Made by a program: the position numbers and the translations under genes. 33,892 nucleotides of DNA, taken from positions 190,457 through 224,348 of the forward strand of contig NZ_LT607418.1 of assembly GCF_900095225.1 (NCBI RefSeq), written 5' to 3'. Below the pieces are notes generated by a model. It saw only the letters and a program-made list of their open reading frames with translations, had not been told where the DNA came from and did no database searches. Within the stretch, counting starts at the first letter, position 1, and each line of letters starts with the position of its first letter. Shown here one piece after another: positions 26,637-33,892 of this stretch. Origin of the DNA: Pseudomonas sp. UMAB-08. Lineage in GTDB: Bacteria > Pseudomonadota > Gammaproteobacteria > Pseudomonadales > Pseudomonadaceae.

Positions 26637-27762
26637 CAACAATCACCTCTGCGCCAAGCGCTTGAATCAACTCTGCGGGCACAGAGTGCGCAGGCGTCTC
26701 GGTACAGATGAGGACGCGATCAAACTGACCAGGCCGTACGTTGTAGAGAAAGTTGGGAATGCCCAGACCATAATTATCCGAAAAGCTCAGCGCATGATCG
26801 ATGGCGTGTCCCAAAGCAATAGGCGAGCGACTCGTCGAGCTGAAATGAACATCCGCACCGGCTTGCTCCAGTCGTTCCGCCAGCAGAAACGGCCGCCACA
26901 CAAACTCACTCGTCCCGACAACCAGAACGCACTCCCCCGGCTTTATCTGAATGCCCGGAGCGAGGGTGTCCTCTACGCGGAGAACACCAAGCCGCCCCCA
27001 ATCGTTAGCCGGAATGAGCGGCCAATCACCGATTGCTACTGCGCCGACATCCGGCATCTCTGGCAACGGGGCATTCTTGTCCTCGGTGAAGGTGTAGGAC
27101 CCCTGCAGCAGAGACACTTGCTCTACCGTTGGACCCATTGCGGCACGTACCGATCCAGCCGACCAGTCGGTGAGGACGCAAGTGACAACACGCTCCACCT
27201 TAGAAAGCCCGGCATCGACAAGCGCGCGATGAAGATTGATGAATGTCTTCCCGGTCGATGCTTCATCGTCGCACAGCACCACTGAGCGAGCATTGAGCAT
27301 CATTTCCCGGATAACCGGGTCGAGCGGAAGATGGACCAGGTGAGCACTGGCATGGCTATGCTCCTCTTCGAAGCGAGCGAATAACCCGGTGCCCAGTGGA
27401 TGACGGGTACTGACGATGTACATCGTATCCGGCCGTGTCGAGCTATAGGCACGATGGACGCCCGCCCCGAGGCCAACCGCGGTTTCAGCCATACCTATCA
27501 CCAACACCGGGCCCGGTAGATCCGCAGGGATTTTAGCAGCCAGGTCCTCGAAGCTTTCCACCATCAGTGATGGCCGGGCAGGTATATGCCGGCCAAGAAC
27601 TCGCGATACAAAAAGGAATGCCCTCTTGGGATTACGTCTCTCCGCAAATCCAAAAAGGGACTGAGGAGGAAAGGAAGAAGACTCAATATTCACATCAAGG
27701 CGGCCGCGTAGAAGATCGGCACTCATCAACGATGGTTCATGGGCTACGGCAATGCTTTCCAT
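26626..27762 (-). CDS. Phosphoribosyltransferase with C-terminal TRSP domain
   Basis: 378 residues, first gene of the four-gene operon. A PRTase core covers about residues 20-230, with the PRPP-binding loop VVLCDDEASTGKT (161-173) and a nearby VIGMAETAVGLG substrate loop. The C-terminal third (about 270-370) contains VLVVGTSEFVWRPFLLAE, STSRSPI and NFLYNV, matching the TRSP domain that follows this PRTase type in Ter loci. The combination with HAD hydrolase, PELOTA-PRTase and CitE-like lyase is the recognised Ter-linked biosynthetic set. The start has only a weak ribosome-binding site (GGATCG). A truncated trypsin-like ORF lies 42 bp upstream on the same strand. Confidence 0.88.
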   Translation of the reverse strand: MESIAVAHEPSLMSADLLRGRLDVNIESSSFPPQSLFGFAERRNPKRAFLFVSRVLGRHIPARPSLMVESFEDLAAKIPADLPGPVLVIGMAETAVGLGAGVHRAYSSTRPDTMYIVSTRHPLGTGLFARFEEEHSHASAHLVHLPLDPVIREMMLNARSVVLCDDEASTGKTFINLHRALVDAGLSKVERVVTCVLTDWSAGSVRAAMGPTVEQVSLLQGSYTFTEDKNAPLPEMPDVGAVAIGDWPLIPANDWGRLGVLRVEDTLAPGIQIKPGECVLVVGTSEFVWRPFLLAERLEQAGADVHFSSTSRSPIALGHAIDHALSFSDNYGLGIPNFLYNVRPGQFDRVLICTETPAHSVPAELIQALGAEVIVDAQ

Positions 27763-27804
27763 CGATTCGATCCAAATAATTACGCCGACGGAGACGCTAG
27801 AGGC

Positions 27805-28029
27805 TCACGTGAATGCTCCAATATCGTTTTTAAGATCGACGATGACGGGCTCGGCCTTGAAGCGCCCATCGAAGGAAGTGATAGGTAAGTCGTCCATCCC
27901 CTCAATGACATGAGCACATGTCAAAAGGCAGGAAGAACCTACAGCGAAGGCAGTGCCAGTTGTGCATTCCACCCTTCGGGCAGAGTCAGGCCTGGACGAT
28001 TTTCGAGTGGGATAACACTGCACCATCAT
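27805..28029 (-). pseudogene. Truncated trypsin-like serine protease
   Basis: A 74-codon frame whose middle reads TGTAFAVGSSCLLTCAHVIEG, the N-terminal barrel of trypsin/HtrA-like proteases with the catalytic histidine in CAHV. It then has DLKNDIGAFT, with the catalytic aspartate in a D-I-x-x box. It stops there: the second barrel with the GxSGG serine is missing, and the next 43 bp lead into the PRTase-TRSP gene with no resumption in any frame. It is therefore probably a deletion remnant. The first 15 residues look unrelated to a protease, so the true N-terminus may be lost as well. A functional miniprotein cannot be excluded. Confidence 0.6.
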
Positions 28030-28395
28030 GATGGCCGACTCGCGTTCGCGCCTGGCGCCGGCACCTTCATCGGGTCACTCCACGCTCTGCACAAAGCACC
28101 CTTACTGAAGCGTGGACATCTTAGTGTTAAAGGGTTACTGGCACAGCAACCAAGATCGCTTTTACCCGAACATTATTGCGCCAATTTGTAACGGGCTCGG
28201 GCAGGCCAGGACGGCGGGCAGTGAAAGTTCCTGGTAAATTCGTACCGGTTTTTTGGGCATATCCGATACGACCTGAGTCGTGTGGATTGATCTCAAGAAG
28301 GCGCGGCTTACCTTCAGCAGCATCCTGGCTAACCTGCAGTTTTCGACGTGCCCCCTGCCCTGCACAGCCCGCGCTCGCAGGGCCATCAAGTTGTA
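28030..28395. other. Intergenic stretch, no supported gene
   Basis: About 365 bp between the protease remnant and the PAS-MCP gene. Short frames on both strands overlap each other and show no recognisable motif. I see no clear repeat, terminator or RNA. Together with the protease remnant it looks like decayed or rearranged DNA. Confidence 0.5.
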
Positions 28396-29376
28396 CTACT
28401 GGAGCATGGTCTGGATTTTCTGTACTGACTCTTGGGTGCGCTTGGCCAGGTTACGTACCTCGTCGGCAACCACGGCAAAACCACGACCCTGATCGCCAGC
28501 GCGAGCGGCTTCGATAGCGGCATTCAGTGCCAACAGGTTGGTCTGCTCCGCTATTCCCTTGATCGCCCCGGCGACTTGGGATATCTGCCCATAGGTGTTC
28601 TGAATGCTACTTTGCTCGCGGGCACGCAACGCTTCGGCAGCCTTTTCATCACTGATGTCGCGTACCGCTCCAATCACCCTTACCAGCACGCCACCGCTAT
28701 CGCGCAGACAACGACCACGCTCGCGATACCAGATTTCCCCGCGAGTCTTGTGACGCATGCGGTACTCGACAACATAAGCTGATTGACCTTTGGCATCGGC
28801 GATGTAGTCGCCGAACACTTGCATGACTTTCTTCAGGTCCTGTGGATGTGCGACCGCAAAGAAACTGTCCCAGCCATCGGCGAATTCCGTACGGCTGTAG
28901 CCAATCAGATTGAGGAACTGGTCGGACCAACGGATCAGGTTATTTGGGTGATCGGCATCGCCGTTGACCACAGTGAGGTCCCAGCAGCCTTCAGTCAGGG
29001 TCTGCTTGGTGAGTTCCCAGGCTTGCTCGTCCTGTTGCCAGCTCACCTGTCTGATGGCGTCGACAGCCAGTTGGGCGCGGCATTCCTTCAACTCCTGCTC
29101 TAGTTGCTGGCGTTGCCGCTCGGCGTCGCTCAGTTGCAGGTGCAACTGTTGGTATTGCTCGGCGTTACAGGGCGCCGGAGGCACGGCGCGCGCCTGATTC
29201 CGCAACTGCAACTGGTCCTGTAAGTGTTGGGTTAACCGTTGGCAGGAGCTGAGCAGATCAGGGTAGCGCCTCAGGCCTGAATGCGGGCTCACTTCAACCG
29301 GCTCTTCTGAGAGCAGTTGGGTCAGCAGGCGAGTCAGGTCACCGACCAGCTCTTTGGAGGCATCTCTGAACCACAT
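28396..29376 (-). CDS. Soluble PAS-domain chemoreceptor with very short signalling hairpin
   Basis: 326 residues, start preceded by GGAG 9 bp upstream. Residues about 80-115 are a glutamine-rich coiled coil ([17 protein letters not shown]). Residues about 125-250 form a PAS domain ([48 protein letters not shown]). The C-terminus is the methyl-accepting receptor tip [20 protein letters not shown] followed by [17 protein letters not shown], which contacts CheA and CheW. No membrane segment or signal peptide is present, so it acts in the cytoplasm. Both helical arms are short, about 25 residues each side of the tip, against roughly 100 in normal receptors, and the protein ends at TAG right after IQTMLQ. 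The ligand is unknown; the PAS may bind haem, flavin or a small molecule. Confidence 0.9.
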   Translation of the reverse strand: MWFRDASKELVGDLTRLLTQLLSEEPVEVSPHSGLRRYPDLLSSCQRLTQHLQDQLQLRNQARAVPPAPCNAEQYQQLHLQLSDAERQRQQLEQELKECRAQLAVDAIRQVSWQQDEQAWELTKQTLTEGCWDLTVVNGDADHPNNLIRWSDQFLNLIGYSRTEFADGWDSFFAVAHPQDLKKVMQVFGDYIADAKGQSAYVVEYRMRHKTRGEIWYRERGRCLRDSGGVLVRVIGAVRDISDEKAAEALRAREQSSIQNTYGQISQVAGAIKGIAEQTNLLALNAAIEAARAGDQGRGFAVVADEVRNLAKRTQESVQKIQTMLQ

Positions 29377-29752
29377 TGGCGACTACTCCTTAATGCAGGA
29401 CTATTGACGTGCATGGCCCGTGCTCGGTCGCAGGTCATGCACTAAATGGTTAGCCATTCTCCAGCCAACGGGGACGCATTTTCTCACCGCAGGCTCCTGC
29501 ACTCGAAAGGCCGAGGGGAGTCACTCACCGTGACGCCAACGGTATTACAAGCGGGCGGCGAGGGAACTATCCATAAGGAGATAGCTCTTTTGGAATATGG
29601 CACCCGTACTCCGTTGGAAAATGGCATGTGGAAAGGTTTCAAAGCCCTATCGATCAGCCGGCATCTCTGCGTCTGATGGAGGATGAAGTCGTTGAGTTAA
29701 TCCTTGAGGGTGATCTGGCTAGCTGACTCAACCCAGTCACCCGCCAAGTTTT
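29377..29752. other. Intergenic stretch upstream of the RES toxin-antitoxin pair
   Basis: About 375 bp without a gene I can support. A frame ending at 29724 encodes a tail (ASLRLMEDEVVELILEGD) that looks protein-like but has no credible start, possibly a decayed gene end. The ORF at 29446-29676 has no motif or ribosome-binding site. Confidence 0.45.
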
Positions 29753-29797
29753 TACGCATACGAACGAAGTTCTTGTTTATTTTCGCATGCGTAATAC
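29753..29797 (+). promoter_or_regulatory. Promoter and operator of the Xre-RES toxin-antitoxin operon
   Basis: TACGCATACGAA (29753-29764) and TTCGCATGCGTA (29782-29793) are inverted repeats matching at 11 of 12 positions, 17 bp apart. The inner CGCATGCG (29784-29791) is itself a perfect palindrome. A possible promoter TTCTTG (29770-29775), 16 bp, TAATAC (29792-29797) places the right arm in the spacer and the -10 box, so binding would block RNA polymerase. The antitoxin ATG is 37 bp further on behind AGGAGA. This is the expected arrangement for autoregulation by the antitoxin. Confidence 0.7.
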
Positions 29798-29833
29798 ACT
29801 GGGATTAGTCATTTATCTCTCAGGAGAATCCTC

Positions 29834-30241
29834 ATGGTCACGGCAAACCACGCCCATAGCGCTACTAATGACATTGATAGCCCAGAGGCTGGGCGGGTTG
29901 CGCTGAAATTTTTTTTCGGCCTCATGGAACACTGGAACTGCTCAGCCGATCAGCAACGTGCGTTGTTGGGGGCAATCAGCACCACGACCTTTTACAAATA
30001 CCGACGCATTCCAAGCGTGCGGCTGCCGCACGATACGCTGGAGCGTATTTCTTACCTGATGGGCATCCACAAGGCGCTCAGCATCATCTTCAGCAACAAC
30101 CGCGACCGCGTGTATGCCTGGGTCAATAGTCCGAACACGGCGGCCCCCTTCAACGGTCAGACCGCGCTGAAATACATGCTTGCCGGCCGTGTGGTCGATA
30201 TTGCAGATGTCCGCCGTTATCTGGATGGGGTGCGCGGATAA
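29834..30241 (+). CDS. Xre/MbcA/ParS-family antitoxin (DUF2384)
   Basis: 135 residues. The N-terminal half has an Xre-like helix-turn-helix (QRALLGAISTTTFYKYRR, then LPHDTLERISYLMGIHKAL). The C-terminal half is the MbcA/ParS toxin-binding domain, with IFSNNRDRVYAWVNSPN and the family-typical F-N-G-x-T-A-L-K-Y-M turn, ending DIADVRRYLDGVRG. Such antitoxins neutralise RES-type toxins by blocking their active site and repress their own promoter. The stop TAA overlaps the toxin ATG by one base (TAATG), giving coupled translation. An AGGAGA ribosome-binding site is well placed. Confidence 0.93.
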   Translation: MVTANHAHSATNDIDSPEAGRVALKFFFGLMEHWNCSADQQRALLGAISTTTFYKYRRIPSVRLPHDTLERISYLMGIHKALSIIFSNNRDRVYAWVNSPNTAAPFNGQTALKYMLAGRVVDIADVRRYLDGVRG

Positions 30242-30918
30242 TGGCTGAAAAGTTGGAGATACCCGTTTGGGACAGTGCTTACCGAGTGATCAGCAGTTCG
30301 TTCCCACCGATCACCCTCTTCGAAGACATCCTCGATCCTGCTGAGCTGCAAATGGCGTATGCACTGGAGTCTCTGACCAATGACCGCCTGGCCGAAGAGG
30401 TTGGCCTTATCAGCCGGGTAGCCCCTGAAGACCGAGTATCCGGGCACGGTTCAACGCCTGTTATGGCCGCGTTCACGCATATAGGAAAGGTCAGCCGGTT
30501 CACCGATGGAACGTTCGGTCTCTACTACGCGGCCAGCAGTCAAAGCGCTGCCATCGCCGAGACCAGCTTCCACCAGGAACGATTCCTCGCGGCGACCAAT
30601 GAACCCGATGTAGAGCTGACCATGCGCACGTACGTGAACAAGGTCGTCAAGCCGATGCACGATATTCGCGCAGGCTTTGCTCACCTGCATGACCCTGATC
30701 CTGCCAACTATAGTTCCGCACAAGCATTTGCCAAAAAGCTCCGCGAGGGGAAATCGTGGGGGCTCCTGTACAACAGCGTTCGCGCCAGTGGGCATGAGTG
30801 CATAGCCGCCTTCCGCCCTCCAGCAGTATCCATACCTGTGCAGGGCAAACACATCCGCTACGTATGGGAAGCCAGAAGCCAAAAAATCGGGTACTTCTTC
30901 GAAATTACTCAGTTGTGA
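30241..30918 (+). CDS. RES-domain toxin (NAD+-degrading)
   Basis: 225 residues of the RES family, named for conserved Arg, Glu and Ser. Candidates are R15 in AYRVISS, E107 in AIAETSFHQE and S179 in YNSVRASG, with R86 and Y95/Y96 in the SRFTDGTFGLYYAA stretch also conserved. RES toxins such as MbcT and the Pseudomonas putida RES toxin destroy cellular NAD+ by phosphorolysis or hydrolysis and halt growth. It is coupled to the Xre/MbcA-type antitoxin in front and should be transcribed only from that promoter. All key residues are intact, so it is probably active. Length is typical. Confidence 0.94.
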   Translation: MAEKLEIPVWDSAYRVISSSFPPITLFEDILDPAELQMAYALESLTNDRLAEEVGLISRVAPEDRVSGHGSTPVMAAFTHIGKVSRFTDGTFGLYYAASSQSAAIAETSFHQERFLAATNEPDVELTMRTYVNKVVKPMHDIRAGFAHLHDPDPANYSSAQAFAKKLREGKSWGLLYNSVRASGHECIAAFRPPAVSIPVQGKHIRYVWEARSQKIGYFFEITQL

Positions 30919-30926
30919 TCGCCGCT

Positions 30927-30944
30927 TCGGCACCGGAGTGCCGA
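30927..30944. terminator. Hairpin between convergent RES toxin and GGDEF-EAL genes
   Basis: TCGGCAC (30927-30933) and GTGCCGA (30938-30944) form a perfect 7-bp stem with a CGGA tetraloop, centred between the two convergent stop codons. There is no T run on either side, so it may be a weak bidirectional terminator or an mRNA 3'-end stabiliser. Confidence 0.4.
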
Positions 30945-30961
30945 GCACCAGCGCTTGGCCG

Positions 30962-33892
30962 TTATAAGAGCGGTACCGCGTCCATGGATTGTTCAGCCAT
31001 CCAGGCTTGGAGCTGCAAAGGGGGCATAGGTCGGGCGTAGAAATAGCCCTGAATACTCCTCACCCCTTCTGCCCGCAGAAACGCCACCTGCTCCGCCGTC
31101 TCTGCCCCCTCCGCCACTACTTCCAATTTGAAGATAGTACCTAAGGCCAGAATGGTGCGTACGATGGCGACATCATCTTCATCGCCAGGCACTCCGTCGA
31201 TAAAGGATTTATCGATCTTGAAGCAGGTAATGGGAAACAACTTGAGATGGGAAAGCGACGAGTAGCCGGTACCGAAATCGTCGATGGACAGCAGCACGCC
31301 AAGGCCACGCAGCCCGCCAGTGATCCGGCGCGCAAGTTCCCCTGACTCCAGAGTCCCCTCGGTTATTTCCAGCTCCAGTTGCTGTGGGGCGATCCCCGTT
31401 TCAGCAATGACCCGTGCCACTGTGGCGACAAAGGCGTCATTCAATTGCGACGGCGCCACGTTCACCGCAACTCTGGGTATCGAAACCCCTTGGTCAGTCC
31501 ATGCCTTCATCTGCCGACACGCCTCGGCCAACACCCAAACACCGAGTTCTTCCATCAGTCCCAGCTCTTCGATCAAGGGCAGGAAGGTCGCGGGCGCCTG
31601 GGCACCCCGTTGCGGATGCTGCCAGCGCACCAGAGCCTCCACGCCACGGACGATGCCTTTCTCTGGGTCAACTTGGGGTTGGTACACCAGGAAGAACTGA
31701 TGCTCTTGCAGGGCATGGCGCAATTCGCTGGTCAGCGTCAGCTTCATGCTCATGTCCGCTAACATGGCCATGTCTTCAGCATAGAACTCGAAGCAGTTAC
31801 GCCGCGTCTTGGCGCAGTACATCGCGGTATCGGCCGCCTTGATGAGTTCGGCAGTTCGGTTGCCGTCATCCGGATAGAGGCTGATGCCAATGCTCGCGCT
31901 CGGTAGAAGTTCATGCCCCGCCAGGTAGATCGGCTCGGCCAACTGATTCAGCATACGCGTCATGGCAGCGCCAATTGCCTGGCGATCACTGACGTCCTCC
32001 ATTGCCAGGATGAACTCATCACCGCCCCAGCGTGCCAACACATCCTGCTTGCGGATGGATGCCAACAGTCGCTCGGAAACGGCCTTCAGGTAGCTGTCAC
32101 CGATCGCATGCCCCAAGGTGTCATTGATGATTTTGAAGCGATCGAGGTCGATAAACACCACCGCAGTCCCTTTGCCACGCTGTTTGCTGCGCTCGAGGAG
32201 TTGCAGCAGCTTGTCGGTAAAATGCAGCCGATTGGGCAAGCCGGTGAGGGCATCGTGGTTGGCCAAGTGGTAAAGCTTTTCCTCAGTCTGCTTGGCCTTC
32301 GAAATGTCGGAGAACACGGCAACATAGTTCTGCACCTCACCTGCGGCATTGAGAATGGCCGAGAGACTGCCCCACTGCGGGTAGATTTCGCCATTCTTGC
32401 GGCGGTTCCAGATTTCCCCGGCCCAGCGCCGCTTGTCTTTTAGCACGCGCCAGAGTTCCTGATAAAAATGCGGCGTGTGGACCCCGGACTTGAGAATCTT
32501 GGGGGTACTGCCGATGGCCTCCGCAGCTGAAAAGCCGGTTATTTCACTAAAGGCCCGATTGACTGAGGTGATGCGGCTGGCCGGGTCGGTCACCATCACC
32601 GCTTCGAGCGCCTGATCAAGGATCACCTTGGTGGCCGCCGCCTGCCCGAGCAATAGCGGCTGACCAGACTGACTGAACACCACCACACACCCGACAATGT
32701 GGTGATTATCGACCAGAGGGGTACAGACGTACTCCGCCAACCATGACGCCCCGTCCCCATACCCGACCAGGCCTCGTATCCCTTGGCGTGACTCGCCATC
32801 ACGCAGCGTGGAGAGCATGGGGCACTCGGCCTGGCCGCAGTCAGCGATGGAAGTCTCATCAGCCCATCGAAAGACCTGGCGGCAATGAACTCCGACCAAG
32901 CGATCCTCGTTGCGCCCCAACATCTTTACGGCCATTTCGTTGGCGTAGACAATGAGCCCCTGTTTATCCAGGCTGACCAAGCCCTCGCCAGCGGCCTCCA
33001 TGATCTGGGTATTGCGCCGATGAACATCCTCGATCGCCAGCTGGTAATTGTAGCGCTGAGTGACGTCGCGTGCGTTCAGCAGGATTTCGTTCTCGCCGCG
33101 ACTGCCTAGCGTATGCCGCAAGGTAGCCTCGACCCATAAGGGCCGTGCATCTGGACGAGTCCCGCGCACGACTCGGGTCACCACGGCGCCTAGAGACTTC
33201 AGGCCCGCCAGCAAGCCTTGCTCGGCAACCACGCCCTCGTCGAACACCGCGGCCAACGGCATACCGACAAGCTGAGCACTGTCGCGCCCTAGCAGTTCCT
33301 GACATGCTGGAGAGGCGAAGCGGAAGTAGCCGTTGAAATCGAGGCGCGCGATCATATCAGTGGAGTTTTCGGCCAACAGCCGATAGCTCTCTTCGCTCGT
33401 TTCGAGGGCTTTATGGGCCATCAGTTCGATCAGAGCAAGCGATAGCGAATTCGCCGCGACGATTTCCACCTGGGACCAGGCCAACGACTTGTCGTGGTAA
33501 GTTTCAACCCAGGTCTCGAACGACTTGCGGGGGGACAGGTGCACACCCGCAGCATCCACCACTACCGTCTTGTCCGGTTTGCCCGCCCAGCGCAGGGTGC
33601 GCAGCAGACCCGGGCGAAACCATATGACGAAATTTCTGGTTTTCCGGTCCAGCGGGGCAATTAGTACCCCACCAGTGAAGGGCTCATCCGGCGCGAGCGG
33701 ACTGCCAAGCTCACTGAGCAACTGGCGCAAGTCGTCAGTGTGGAAAACCGTCGCAAGGGGGCGATCACGCAAGACATCGAGCAAGCGCTCAACCATCGCC
33801 ATCGGGGGCGTATCGCCGAGTACATGCCGCTTGCCATCCAGAATGAACACAGCACCCGATGAGCGCACCAGGCCAAGCAGCTTGTCCTGCAG
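30962..33892 (-). CDS. Phytochrome-like PHY-PAS-GGDEF-EAL protein, 5' part outside window
   Basis: At least 976 codons, open to the right edge. Counting from the GTG at 33868: residues about 1-155 match a bacteriophytochrome PHY domain, with RTLRWAGKPDK and the tongue motif LSPRKSFETW (111-120). The chromophore GAF/PAS part would lie upstream. Three PAS domains follow (about 160-275, 285-400, 410-525). The GGDEF domain has ARWGGDEF (612-619), with an RxxD inhibitory site five residues before (R606-D609). The EAL domain has EAL (744-746) and DDFGTGYS (863-870). Both cyclase and phosphodiesterase motifs look intact, so the protein could make or break c-di-GMP in response to light or redox. Without the N-terminus, a biliverdin-binding cysteine cannot be checked. 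Confidence 0.9.
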   Translation of the reverse strand: MQDKLLGLVRSSGAVFILDGKRHVLGDTPPMAMVERLLDVLRDRPLATVFHTDDLRQLLSELGSPLAPDEPFTGGVLIAPLDRKTRNFVIWFRPGLLRTLRWAGKPDKTVVVDAAGVHLSPRKSFETWVETYHDKSLAWSQVEIVAANSLSLALIELMAHKALETSEESYRLLAENSTDMIARLDFNGYFRFASPACQELLGRDSAQLVGMPLAAVFDEGVVAEQGLLAGLKSLGAVVTRVVRGTRPDARPLWVEATLRHTLGSRGENEILLNARDVTQRYNYQLAIEDVHRRNTQIMEAAGEGLVSLDKQGLIVYANEMAVKMLGRNEDRLVGVHCRQVFRWADETSIADCGQAECPMLSTLRDGESRQGIRGLVGYGDGASWLAEYVCTPLVDNHHIVGCVVVFSQSGQPLLLGQAAATKVILDQALEAVMVTDPASRITSVNRAFSEITGFSAAEAIGSTPKILKSGVHTPHFYQELWRVLKDKRRWAGEIWNRRKNGEIYPQWGSLSAILNAAGEVQNYVAVFSDISKAKQTEEKLYHLANHDALTGLPNRLHFTDKLLQLLERSKQRGKGTAVVFIDLDRFKIINDTLGHAIGDSYLKAVSERLLASIRKQDVLARWGGDEFILAMEDVSDRQAIGAAMTRMLNQLAEPIYLAGHELLPSASIGISLYPDDGNRTAELIKAADTAMYCAKTRRNCFEFYAEDMAMLADMSMKLTLTSELRHALQEHQFFLVYQPQVDPEKGIVRGVEALVRWQHPQRGAQAPATFLPLIEELGLMEELGVWVLAEACRQMKAWTDQGVSIPRVAVNVAPSQLNDAFVATVARVIAETGIAPQQLELEITEGTLESGELARRITGGLRGLGVLLSIDDFGTGYSSLSHLKLFPITCFKIDKSFIDGVPGDEDDVAIVRTILALGTIFKLEVVAEGAETAEQVAFLRAEGVRSIQGYFYARPMPPLQLQAWMAEQSMDAVPLL

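Noticed and set aside
28176..28517. Overlapping ORFs on both strands before and inside the PAS-MCP 3' end
   Set aside because: No motif; they overlap each other and a supported gene.

Overview
The window looks like chromosomal DNA of a fluorescent-type Pseudomonas. I infer this from the moderately GC-rich codon use and from genes typical of the genus: modABC behind a ModE-like box, a class II UvrA paralogue, tRNA-Cys/tRNA-Leu, an L-threonate operon, soluble PAS chemoreceptors and a phytochrome-type GGDEF/EAL protein. I cannot name the species.

Layout. 1-3384: 3' end of a nitronate monooxygenase-like gene, then modABC (molybdate uptake) behind a near-perfect ModE-type palindrome. 3359-7182: a small HTH regulator, a class II UvrA-like ATPase and a cupin protein. 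7186-8003: a scar-like stretch with a putative integrase tail and a 14-bp direct repeat, beside tRNA-Leu(TAA) and tRNA-Cys(GCA), each followed by its own terminator. 8293-9192: a polysaccharide deacetylase lipoprotein. 9392-15730: a DeoR-type regulator convergent with an L-threonate catabolic operon (ltnD, otnK, otnC, gntP-type permease, otnI). That operon is preceded by a 71-codon unknown ORF and an AT-rich palindromic operator candidate.

15943-28029 is the accessory core. It has a large protein combining a papain-like cysteine peptidase with an alpha/beta hydrolase, a divergent DUF1523-type membrane protein, and a full terZABCDE tellurite/stress operon on the + strand. Convergent with ter is a tightly overlapping four-gene minus-strand operon: phosphoribosyltransferase-TRSP, HAD hydrolase, phosphoribosyltransferase-PELOTA and a CitE-like TIM-barrel lyase. 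This gene set is known from comparative genomics as the Ter-linked predicted nucleoside-like metabolite pathway. A truncated trypsin-like protease ORF lies just upstream.

28396-33892: a soluble PAS chemoreceptor with an unusually short signalling hairpin, an Xre/MbcA-ParS antitoxin plus RES toxin pair with its own inverted-repeat operator, and the C-terminal part of a PHY-PAS-GGDEF-EAL protein running off the right edge.

Functionally the window combines metal and sugar-acid uptake and catabolism (mod, threonate) with a stress/defence-like block (ter, peptidase-hydrolase, RES toxin-antitoxin) and sensory signalling (PAS-MCP, phytochrome-like c-di-GMP enzyme). All assignments come from reading motifs; no database search was run.
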